Source: Lymantria dispar
Taxonomy: Eukaryota > Arthropoda > Insecta > Lepidoptera > Erebidae
DNA length: 64,000 nt
Assembly (NCBI GenBank): GCA_032191425.1
Contig: CM063450.1
Span: 30,705,501-30,769,500, forward strand
Direction of reading: 5' to 3'
Made by a program: the position numbers and the translations under genes. Of the stretch, positions 46,801 through 56,294 are shown in pieces. Each line of letters begins with the position of its first letter. Positions within the stretch are counted from its first letter, which is position 1. The notes below the pieces were generated by a model. That model saw nothing but the letters and a program-made list of their open reading frames with translations. It made no database searches and was not told the origin of the DNA.

Positions 46801-47211
46801 TCTTGTATCCTCAATCCTTTATCTCATTCTCTCGCCGGCTGAATCCTTTATACATTAACGTGTTTGTGTCTCTATGGACTCGCTTTTTCGTTTCATCGAG
46901 TTTGAAATCAACGATTCTAAAGAAGTTTCACTTCAATAATAGGAAGGGAATGTGACTATTGTACTCACTCCTCACAGCATGGCCTAATTATTATCTTAGT
47001 ACTTACCAATATCTTTGCTTTCAATTAACTCTTTATAACTGCCGTAGACTTTCTCAATGCCGTGGAATTCAGCAAATTTTTGAGCCTTACTCTTGTCTCG
47101 AGCGGCTACACCGACGAAAACCTGATTTCCATTATCAGGATATGAGTTCACCGCATTGACGAAGTCATGGCTGATTCTTCCAGCGCTTATGATACCCCAA
47201 CGTAGTGCCAT
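40884..47211 (-). CDS. DHDH-like oxidoreductase, copy 3 (5 exons, 337 aa)
   Basis: Exons on the minus strand are 47211-47007, 44467-44179, 43080-42834, 41702-41549 and 41002-40884 (TAA), all with GT-AG borders. Introns are 2539, 1098, 1131 and 546 bases. The Rossmann start LRWGIISAGRISHDF, AARD (36-39), EKPF with Lys98 and Tyr180 are present. The start of exon 3 has drifted: the usual KKELGGGA is LKGKGGGA, and DIGIY is DISIY, with a serine two residues before the catalytic tyrosine. The last exon ends DADDEEYP where other copies have DADDQEYP. The ATG follows a CAG acceptor, and the predicted leader exon at 49652 lies 2440 bases upstream across an intron that holds a Penelope-like fragment. 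A possible AATAAA is at 40767-40772, about 110 bases past the stop. A cytosolic NADP-linked sugar or diol dehydrogenase by family; the substrate is unknown. Confidence 0.9.
42055..42690 (-). mobile_element. old RTE-clade LINE fragment in intron 3 of copy 3
   Basis: TCCACTGTTAGACTTAGGTC, ACTTGAGAACCTTCTTTCCC and GAATTCGTCGCCTGACCTCT follow the order of the RTE copy at 6565-7590 but are much more decayed. Confidence 0.55.
43480..43640 (-). mobile_element. tRNA-derived SINE, decayed
   Basis: Reverse of the 21845-22035 copy: ACAAATTACATC, TTGTCTTGGGTGGGAATTGA (B box region) and CTTAACCATG. In intron 2 of copy 3. Confidence 0.5.
43704..43948. repeat. perfect 104-bp inverted repeat with GC-rich 37-base loop
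   Basis: Arms 43704-43807 and 43845-43948 are exact reverse complements, AT-rich at the outside and GC-rich towards the loop. The sequence GATATGAAAT occurs on both sides (43664-43673 and 43948-43957), a possible target duplication. A degraded single arm is at 20190-20265. It lies in intron 2 of copy 3. Confidence 0.85.
45680..45825 (+). mobile_element. SINE-R 3' part facing an antisense piece
   Basis: AACTCGAAACAAAAACCTAT to GAACTGAAATGATGATGATG. An antisense partial copy lies directly before it (45600-45690), giving a short palindromic arrangement. Confidence 0.55.
46170..46361 (+). mobile_element. Helitron-like fragment ending GGGTTGCTAG
   Basis: CGCTTAAACCACCGAACCGA, CAATGGAAAGCTATAATATC and GCGAAGCGAGGGCGGGTTGC then CTAG|T. 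Confidence 0.62.
46415..46650 (-). mobile_element. SINE-R copy in intron 1 of copy 3
   Basis: TCATTTCGGCTCATATACGT at the tail side and ATTCCGTCACCGCACGG at the head side. Confidence 0.65.
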
Positions 47212-47696
47212 CTGAAATTAAAACATTAAAATATCTACTGTTTAAAAAAAATATGCCCTAAAGTATGTTCTTTTTTATTTTTCAAATTACATAATGTATT
47301 AAAACTTCATGGAATGTAGAAATAGATACATTGGTAGACTTAACGCTTGAGTTATGCCGTCTTTTCTTTTATTTTTCCTTTCAAGTCAAGGTTAAGACAG
47401 AAACAAGGCAATCTTCAAGGCTTCGTTAAGGACATAGGTAATTATCCGACACAAATTACACCCAGACTCAGAACAATTATTAGTGTAACGCACAAAGAAT
47501 TTTCCTACGTGGGCATGTAATCTATGAAATTCAGCATTAAAAGGTCAGTATGTAAACTACATACTTTGTCATCTGTGCGGTCCAAAAAATTTTACAATTA
47601 AATAAGTTACAAGGTATTAAAGTAGAGGGAGCTTATTACATCACTATTTTGCAAAGCGATGTTTGTTTGAAATAAGTACAGATAATGATTTCTGAT

Positions 47697-49125
47697 GTTT
47701 ACGCGAGTATTATACATTTTAAATAAAACTACTTTACAGATTTTATCGCGTTTGTATTTGATTTTTGCTACGTGCAAACAAGCTGCCAGTTCCTCGCCCC
47801 CGTCGCAGAGACCGAGTGAAACCACCCACAGTTGGGCACCTTCCTGCAATACTACTTTATGTCAAAGGAGTCACTGACAAGATTGGCTACATCCTGAAAC
47901 GCTCTTCTATTAAAACTTATTTTAAGCCATTGAAGAGGATTAGCCGATTCTTACCACCTGTCAAGTGCCAGATCCCTCTACAAGATGCAGGAGTATATAA
48001 ACTTGACTGTGACTGTGGTCTCTCTTATATTGGACAAACAAAGAGATCCATAAGACCTCGGATCAAAGAACACGGATCAAAGAACACATAGCCGATGTGA
48101 AGCACCGCCGTGACACTAGGTCTGCAGTCTGTGAACATAGTCAGGACCGCGCCCGCCATAACATCAGGTTTGATAAACCACAAATCCTCGCAAAAGAACA
48201 CCGATACCTGCCTAGAATGGTACGCGAGACTATTGAGATTAAAAAACACAAAAATTTCAATAGAGAGGATGGCTGGGTGTTACCATCAAACTGGGATCCT
48301 GTTATAAACATTATTAAAAACAAATCCAAAAAAACCACCACAAGACTGCAAGACACTGTGAGCTCATATTGTATAGATTTGACCCAATAATAATAACTAA
48401 AGATAATTTTATAAATTAAAACCTTTTAGTAACATAAAGTAAGCCGCCTTCAAAATTAACATTAATTTAGCATCATGTCACCTGAGTTTTCTTGCCGGAT
48501 CATTCTCAGTGTGACCGTGTTACGATCCGGTGGTAGTATACTAGATTATTAGTTAGTTTTTTAAATATAATTACTATTAATTTTAATGTTTAATTATTAC
48601 TAACCATAAACAATATAATTTTTTCATATAGAATCATTTTCTTCTTACACTGGCAATAAATTTTGTATCAAAATGTGGGTAACTAATTTCTGTATCGGGT
48701 AGATAATTATAAATTTTCTGCAGTAACGATGACTTGTTAGACGAGCTGTGTGGTAGCGGCTTCGAATACTACCAACCCTTGCTTTGCTCGTGGGTGTCGT
48801 AAAAGACGACTAAGAGCCCTAGATTGACCCGGACCAACTCCATCTGGTACCATTTGGGTCAACGATCACATTCCCAAGGAGGGTTGACGTCAGGCAGGCG
48901 GCCGGTCATAAAAGTCAGTGCCGAAACTTTTTGCAATATGTCAAAACAGATGACATATTGCGTCGACCCCAATTGGGATAAGAGCAAGATGATGATGAAC
49001 GATGACTTGTTAGACGTGAGACATCTTAGTCTACCCGTGACCATGAACGCTGTAAAGTGTTCGAAACGTCGGGTAATCAAAAATCAAATACAAACGCGAT
49101 AATATCCGTAAAGTAGTTTTATTTA
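47697..49125 (+). mobile_element. Penelope-like element, GIY-YIG part, frameshifted
   Basis: A frame from about 47765 reads YKLDCDCGLSYIGQTKRSI, a GIY-YIG nuclease core as found at the C-terminus of Penelope-like elements, preceded by IKTYFKPLKRISRFLPP. A 14-base tandem duplication (GGATCAAAGAACAC) near 48060-48087 shifts the frame. The coding sequence goes on as KHRRDTRSAVCEHSQDRARH to about 48390. The flanks at 47697-47762 and about 49003-49125 are inverted copies of each other. No reverse transcriptase part remains. Confidence 0.72.
48744..48997 (+). mobile_element. SINE-S full-length copy with 19-bp target duplication
   Basis: AACGATGACTTGTTAGACG at 48725-48743 and 48998-49016. It runs AGCTGTGTGGTAGCGGCTTC to GAGCAAGATGATGATG, 254 bases, and is inserted in the 3' flank of the Penelope-like fragment. 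A decayed relative is at 49265-49500. Confidence 0.82.
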
Positions 49126-49651
49126 AAATAAGTACAGATAAGTACAGAGATTGCAAGTAGTACTTATTTATTAAAACTGACAATTTTAATAAATAAGTAG
49201 AGATAACTAATAATACTAGTAACTAGCCAAGATATATGCAAACTACATGCAAACAAACTAAATGCAATATGGTAGCGGCTACGAATACTATCAGCCATTA
49301 CATTGCTCGTGAGTATTATAAAAGACGATTAAGAGCTTTACATAAAACTGGGCCAATTGCATCTGATGCCCAAGGAAAGTTTATGTCAGACAGGTATCCG
49401 ATCATAAAACTATTGCTAACTTTACAATATGCGCTATAGAAGACGAGTACAAATTGAATCAACCATAATAATTGGGATACAAGCAAGTTCGTCATCAGAC
49501 GATGATAAAAGAAAAATTATTATCATTCATTCCAATCTAAATGCCAAAAAGAGCAAGAGTAGAATAACACAGGACAAGAAGAGACTACTTTTGAAAATTA
49601 AATAAGTTAATTAAATACTAAAATTTTTAAACATTAAATTATATAACCCAC

Positions 49652-49715
49652 CTTTAAGCCGCTCAAGTTCCCCTTCAAATGTACTTAAGAATGAAACAAA
49701 TTATTTATTAAGCAT
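49652..49715 (-). other. predicted 5' UTR leader exon of copy 3
   Basis: Ends on the minus strand at 49652 with GGCTTAAAG|GTGGGTTAT. It aligns over about 52 bases with the leaders of copies 1 and 2 and lies 2440 bases from the CAG|ATG acceptor of copy 3. The intron between carries the Penelope-like fragment and a SINE. Start inferred from TATAAAT at 49737-49731. Confidence 0.6.
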
Positions 49716-49730
49716 GGGTAGGTACATAAC

Positions 49731-49815
49731 ATTTATACTTTTATTAAAAATACATAGATAACGGGGACACAACATCTTAAGAGTGTTATTACATTACACT
49801 TATTTTACGGCCGAT
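49731..49815 (-). promoter_or_regulatory. promoter region of copy 3: TATAAAT and AGATAAC
   Basis: On the minus strand TATAAAT is at 49737-49731 and GTTATCT at 49762-49756 (AGATAAC on the plus strand). Similarity to the copy 2 promoter continues about 50 bases further upstream (TAAGATGTTGTGT and TGTAATGTAATA). Non-coding similarity this precise between diverged paralogs suggests a retained promoter. Confidence 0.48.
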
Positions 49816-50895
49816 AGACGCAATTTTGCGGGACTTCTGCGTTATCTATGGCCAGTTATTTCTTCTTCAAAAATTTGTCGTTTTTAAGTTGGGATGTTAT
49901 GGAGCTCCGTAACTTAAACAATTGGATATTCCAAATGAAAATATATCCAAAACAAATATTAAAAAAGCAGTCATGAGAACTACCGACAGAAGTGAAAACT
50001 TAAAACTATGAACAAACAGATGCTATTTTTGAATAACCGAATATGTTTGCTCTTGAATTAAAATTTTTAAATTATAGCTTTTATCTGGTTCTAACTTCTA
50101 TTCTCTAGATATATAGGTACATTGACCTACCCATAGTTACAGATATAGTATTAAAAAAAAAAGCGTTAACACGTCACGTTACCTTTCGATGGCGACTTAC
50201 GTGATTGTATCCCCATCCAAACCTGCCTATAAAAATATTCATCTTAAAATTTCTAGGAATCGCGGATAGGGTCTGTGCCTGTATGGGACATATTACGAAA
50301 GTTTTACTTTCAATCAGCCAAACTAATAGCATAAATATAAGCCTTGCTAAATTGAAGTAATATGATAAAACACCACATAGGTGTGGATTTCGCATCATTT
50401 TGCATTTCTTTGCGGTTGTCGGTTCGTCGAGCGATATGGCTTGCCCTTTGGCACTTCAGCAATTATATAAAAATACAATATCCGTATTTGAATCTATCCG
50501 AAACGGATGGATTCAGATACGGATTCGGATAATCATAATAAATTTTATATCCATAACCTTATCCAGAACAGATTTAATATTATGGCAATAATCCGTATTA
50601 TTCATCTCATCCGCTTAACATGTTGATGATGTCCATCATAAGACAGTATAAAAGTACCTAATTTTGCAAGTAAAATTTTAAGTATAGCTTAGGAGTAAGG
50701 TAAGCTCAAGGGAAAGATTGATGGGCTACGTGAAGCGTATCATTGATCGACAGGGCATTCCCATCAGTGATATACTTCACGTCACAGAGATCACCATCAC
50801 AGAGGAGACATTTCATATCCTATCACTTTATATCCTATCCTACTATGGTCCTAATCCATATTCTAATAGTGCTGGGTCGCCCTTCCTATCCTTAA
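49816..50895. other. intergenic sequence upstream of copy 3
   Basis: I see no DHDH exon, in particular no exon 4 or 5 of copy 4, and no repeat that I can name. A reading frame of 64 codons at 50718 has no recognisable match. Confidence 0.45.
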
Positions 50896-51206
50896 TCTAT
50901 ACCAATAAATAAAATTGGAGTGTCTGTTTGTAATGTCAAAATAATAGACTTTTTTCATGCTCACATGGTTATTTGCACGACACCGATGCCTAAAATAGCG
51001 ATAAAAAAATTTTTGTCTGTCCGTCTGTCTGTTTGTTCCGGATAATCTTCAAAACGGCTGGACCGATTTCAAAAATTCTTTCACCAATGGAAAGCTATAA
51101 TATCAAGGCGTAAACTGGGCTATATTTTATCCCGGTATTTCCACGGAAACGGGAACTACGCGGGTAAAACGACTATAACCGAAGCGAAGCGAGGACGGGT
51201 TGCTAG
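50896..51206 (+). mobile_element. Helitron-like element, TCTATACC-CTAG family
   Basis: A|TCTATACCAATAAATAAAAT to GGACGGGTTGCTAG|T, 311 bases, with a (CTGT)n run near 51016. Confidence 0.72.
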
Positions 51207-51614
51207 TTTTAAAATAAATAGACTGTCTATTGAATGTGGAGCGGGCGCGTGGGTTGCTGGCTCGTGCGTGCAAGTTCTGCTCTACCTCGGTAAAAGTTAC
51301 GCTTTTCAAAGCTTACTGCCACAGTTTCTATACGTGCAGTTTGTGGGTGAATATATTGCACCAGTGCAAAATAATTGGGCTAATAGCAAGTTGATGATAC
51401 CAATTATTTGAGATCTTAAAATATCTATTGTTTTAATAATTTAAGTTAAGAAATTTATTATTTAAATTGCAAAATATATCTATTTAACAAGTGGACGGCA
51501 TAAACAGATAATTGTACATCTTATCATTTAATAATTATGTAACGACAGTTTACATCAATTTTTATCAGTAAATGTCTCAGTAAACTAAGTAAAATAAGTA
51601 AGCAAGTAAAATTT

Positions 51615-52045
51615 CATTTATCTCGGTTCACATACGTTCCACTGCTGGGCTCGAGACTCCTCCGTAACAGAAGGGACATTGACTTATTATACCACGCTGA
51701 TCAGATGATTTGGTATAGGGTTTTAATTTCAAGTTTTCTTTCTCTTGCATAGATATTATATGCATAGGTATTATTTCCCTCAGACGTCGACATCCATGGG
51801 CAAGATATAGTGGTGAATTGTATTCTTACTCCATCACCACACGGATAAAATTTAATCTGTCATTTTCATCATCCTTTCGGCTCATATAGGTCCCACTGCT
51901 GGGCTCGAGCCTCCTCCACAATAGGAGAGAATCTTGCTGGTCAGACAGGTTGGTATAGGGTTTTGTGTCGAGTTTTCCTTCTCTTGCCTAGATGTTATAT
52001 GCATATTATATCCCTTAGTCGTCTTTTATATTATAAAATACGACG
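51615..52045 (-). mobile_element. two SINE-R copies
   Basis: Antisense copies at about 51615-51850 and 51860-52035, with TTATACCACGCTGATCAGA and TTCTTACTCCATCACCACAC in the first. Confidence 0.62.
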
Positions 52046-53009
52046 GCAGGTCGGCGGTCGGCAACCTTTTGGCAGGCAAGGACCACAAGGTGGCAAAATA
52101 AACTAAAGGCACGCACTTGTGAATTAACGAGGGAGCGAAGCGCGTTCCTAAGGCTGGATCCACACTATACAGTATACCGTCGATTGCAGTTCGCTCATGC
52201 AATTATTTTGATATTTATAACTTAATTACAAAACATTCACGGGTCGTAAGTGACAAGTTCGCGTGTTACCGACCGCTGTTTTGTAATATATACGGGCAAG
52301 ATAGAGAATGGTGAATTGTATTCTTATTTCATTATTACAAGGAAAACTCGTGGACCGGGATGAAATATGGCGTATATTACTCGCTTTCAATTGGTGAAAG
52401 TTTACAAAATGTGGTCAAATACCCGCGGTTTCACCATAATAAAAAAATTAAAGCATAAAGAAAGGAAAAAAATATGGCTATGATAATATAATTACTCATC
52501 GTAATATGCCCCTTGGTCCCATAAATCGTAGCCTTATTACAAAGTTGTCTTGTTTGTATGTTCAGCACAGCTCGCCTGTCGCTGGTATACTCTAAGATTA
52601 TGATCTCCCAGTCATCCACACCAGAGTCATTAATTCCATCAATAGCAGTTACTTTAGTTAGCTCTTCTTTAAACACATATTGAGATAACTGCACTAAATA
52701 CACACCAACGTTTATAACTGCACTACTACCCAACTCCTTTTTACTAAAACATTTCCTTAATATCATAAATGCGAAAGTAAGTTTGTTTGTTACGCTTTCA
52801 CGCTTAAACCACCGAACCAATTTCAAAAATTCTTTCACCAATGGAAAGCTATAATATTTGCTATATAGCTATAATATTGCAATGTTGATTTCTATACGAC
52901 ACCCACAGGTAAGAGAAGAATTGGGGAAGTGTATTCTTAGTCCTTCACCACAAGGAAATACGATCTTTATCTAATAATAATCAAGAGTGTATGCCATTAT
53001 ATAAATACT

Positions 53010-53359
53010 GGGGCGGTGCAGGCGCGACTACCTGCTCGTCATGCCGCCCTAGCCGAGGCCGCGGGTGACGTGACCGGGGAATTAGTCCGTCACCCGCCGA
53101 GAGGCCGACCGCGTGAGGAAAGACTGACGTCCTCCCCGAGGGGGGGACGTCGGTCGATGAGAGGGTACCCCAAATAGGGGATATTCCGTCGGGCCGACCA
53201 CTGATGACAAGTAACCCTGCTCAGGTGGTCGGCCCAACGACGAAAGCGACGTGGTCTTCGAATGGGTTGCGGATGTGCGTGCTTACGCCCCTCTGTCATC
53301 CCGGTCGGAGTGGTGCGAGGAGTGCGCCAACCGCAGCCCAGCCCCAAAAAAAAGAAAAA
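53010..53359 (+). mobile_element. R1-type LINE 3' end with 14-bp target duplication
   Basis: ATTATATAAATACT at 52996-53009 and 53360-53373 flanks a GC-rich 350-base block ending in poly-A. It lies inside the copy 4 relic. Confidence 0.75.
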
Positions 53360-54208
53360 ATTATATAAATACTAGCAACCCGCCTTCGCTTGATAAACTT
53401 TTGTTTTTTTTTTATTTTAAGGAGAATTCCTTTTATTTTATTTGAACAGAACAACGTCTGTTGGGTCAGCTAGTATAGATATCACGGCCATTTTATATGT
53501 TAATTTGCTGAAATGTGTGTGATCAATCCCCCTGCTTAACCTTTAGGATCAAAGACTATTCTCGTAAAGATTATTCTCGTTATCGTAAATTTACTATCTG
53601 CGTATAAATCTAACTATATTTGTGTGGTAACCGTCTATTAACCACCTCTTCTCCTGTCTATGGGTGTTGTAAAAGACAACTAAGGGATAAATGCGGGTAA
53701 GATCGAAACAAGAGAAAGTAAAATCTATATACACCAACTCAAGTCCCATTTAGTAGTATTTCTTCCCAAACAAACCAAATTCCGTGCACCCTACTAATTC
53801 AAATATTTGTATCTTTATTTGAAATTAAGCCGTAGCTTCGTGATCTACAATCGTCTCCATCACTAGATTATGCCTGAACTGCTGTTCCAGGTGATCTGCT
53901 AAAATCTTTGTACGGTCTGCTGCTCTCTACCTAATGATCCCGACGCCGCGACGCCCTGAAATAAAGGACGCAACGGGACTGGGCCACCGGCACGACGCGG
54001 CGGCGACATAAGCAGTAGATTGAGCTATACAAAACACTATTCTAACACGTCTAATCGGCGTGAAATTGTAGATCGCTTCGGTTTCCCAACAGTGGGACTT
54101 ATCTGGGCTGTGGTGATGATAATGATTTAATTAAAGTTAAAAACAAACATGAAAATCTAAATATCTAGGCCAGAAATCTCACTTAAGCAATCAATCAATC
54201 TTATCTTA

Positions 54209-54675
54209 TCTTAATATATATAAATTACGTGGCACGTTGTTTGTCCGCGATGGACTACTTAACCGATTTTAATCAAATTTGATCAGATTTTAATAAATTT
54301 GATCCCACCGTGTGCAGTTTAATCCAACTTGAAAGATAGGATAGCTTACATCTTAATTTATAGTCGCAATATTATTTTATTGCAAATTATTTGTCTATTA
54401 TTTGACATTCACAATTATCTGTTAACTCCAAACGATTTTAACGGATGGCGATATCTGTTGACTGGATTGAGTAATTAATTAATAGATGGCACTGCTATGT
54501 TAAACGTACAAACGTGTCATATACGATTTAAGTTACTTTTTTACATAGATGCCATTTGTAAAAAAATATGACGACCTCCATGACAGATGTTCGCCTACAG
54601 TTCCACTTAAATAGTTTAATAAAATGTAATATAACAAAAACATTAGCCACAGCAACGCGTGGCCGGGTCTGCTAG
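54209..54675 (+). mobile_element. Helitron-like element, GCCGGGTCT-CTAG family
   Basis: A|TCTTAATATATATAAATTAC to GTGGCCGGGTCTGCTAG|T, 467 bases; the most complete plus-strand copy. It lies in the copy 4 relic, next to exon 1. Confidence 0.72.
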
Positions 54676-55074
54676 TATTATTATAAAAATAATTATAAAT
54701 ATTCAATGGCACGGTGACCATTGTTTTCTTCAACCATGATCAACTAATATTTATAGTCTTAGTTACGTACCAATATCCTTGCTTCCAGCTAACTCTTTAT
54801 AACTGTCAAACACTTTCTCAATGTCGTGGAGTTTGGCAAACTCAATGGCCCTACTCTTGTCTCGGGTAGCTATACCGACGAACACTTGATTATTATTGTC
54901 AGGATAAGAATTGAATGCATTAACGAAGTCATGGGTGATTCTCCCAGCAGTTATGATACCCCAAAGCAATGCCATTTGAAATTCATAAATTCACATAATG
55001 TTTTAAGTACTGTTTATAAGGAACTGGCTTTGGAGTATTCATTTGTTGGTTCTAATTTCATCATCATCATAATC

Positions 55075-55560
55075 ATTACAGCTTCTATACCTCCCACTGT
55101 TGGACTTAAGCTTCCTCCACATCATTTCATCATCATCATTTCGGCTCATATACGTCCCACTGCTGGGCTCGAGCCTCCTCCATAATAGGAGGGAAATTGA
55201 CCTTACTATACCATGCTGGTCAGACAGGTTGATATAGGGTTTTGTTTCGAGTTTTCCATCTCTTGTATAGATGTCATATGCGTAATAATTATCCTTTAGT
55301 CGTCTCTTACGACACCCACGGTTAAGAGAGGGGGTGGTGAATTGTATTCTTACTCCGTCATCACGCGGAAGACACACCTCCATAATGGAAGGGAATTTGA
55401 CCTACTATACCACGCTGGTCAGAAGTATTGGGTTTTATTATGAGTTTTCCTTCTCTTGCATACATGTTATATGCATATTATATCATTCAGTCGTCTTTTA
55501 CGATAACCACGGGCATAAGAGGGAGTGGTGAATTGTATTCTTACTCCGTCACCGCACGAA
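55075..55560 (-). mobile_element. two SINE-R copies
   Basis: Antisense copies at about 55130-55370 and 55375-55555. A sense copy follows at 55625-55805. Confidence 0.65.
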
Positions 55561-56294
55561 AACAATTTATATACAAATACATTTCGTGTAAAGTATTTGA
55601 ACTAGTACTTCAGTGAGGTGATCGTACGAGACGACTAAGGGATATAAAACGCATACAACATCTATGCGAGAGAAGGAAAACTTGAAATAAAACCCTATAT
55701 CAACACGTCTGACCAGCATGGTATAGTAGGTCAATTACCCTTCCATTATAGACGAGGCCCGAGCCCAATAGTGGGACGTATATGGGCTGAGATGGTGATG
55801 ATGAAAGTCCCCCGTTGCGGGGGACTATTATACAAGGACTATTTCTTTAGTGCGGGATGTCGTCTTTTTAAAAATGAAAAACAAAATTATAAAAATATTA
55901 TAATAATAAGAACTATATCTTTATCATTAGTTATGTGTACATAAGTAATTTATGTAAATTTGTTAAATATTACCAACCGAATAACAAAAGTTAAAGAAGT
56001 TTTACTTTAACTGCGAGTAAAGGTCGCTCACTCATTTTATTTATTTATTTATATAGATTTTTTTTCCTTTTTATTTTCACTAGGTATATTATTAAAAATG
56101 AGCAAAACGCATTATTTTTGACGAATTATCATTTGACAGCTCCTACGGTCAGTTGGCAGTCGAGTAATAGTTTATTTGTATAACAAAAAACTTAAAATAA
56201 TAATAACATTGAATACTTTACAATAATACTTTATAGAGTACAATAATTATATTCTACTGTATTCTAGAACAATTTCACATAAAACGCAGTTCAT

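Larger units (their letters stand above)
52500..54975 (-). pseudogene. DHDH-like relic, copy 4 (only exons 1 and 3 remain)
   Basis: Exon 1 (54975-54771) and exon 3 (52743-52500) match the other copies, but I find no exon 2 between them and no exon 4 or 5 before copy 3 begins. Exon 2 carries the catalytic lysine. The base triplet before the ATG is CAA instead of the CAG acceptor seen in all other copies. The exon 3 donor has changed from ACG|GTGAGT to ACG|ATGAGT. Exon 3 has lost one codon in the KLxLW region (244 instead of 247 bases) and DIGIY has become NVGVY. An R1-type LINE fragment (53010-53359) and a Helitron-like element (54209-54675) sit where exon 2 would be expected. Exon 1 is still open, with ATRD instead of AARD. 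I see no way for this to make a full enzyme; it is a decayed member of the array. Confidence 0.88.

Noticed and set aside
54771..54975. Copy 4 exon 1 as part of a working gene using exons of copy 3
   Set aside because: The acceptor before its ATG is lost and copy 3 has its own promoter and exon 1. A fusion transcript cannot be excluded but nothing in the sequence supports it.
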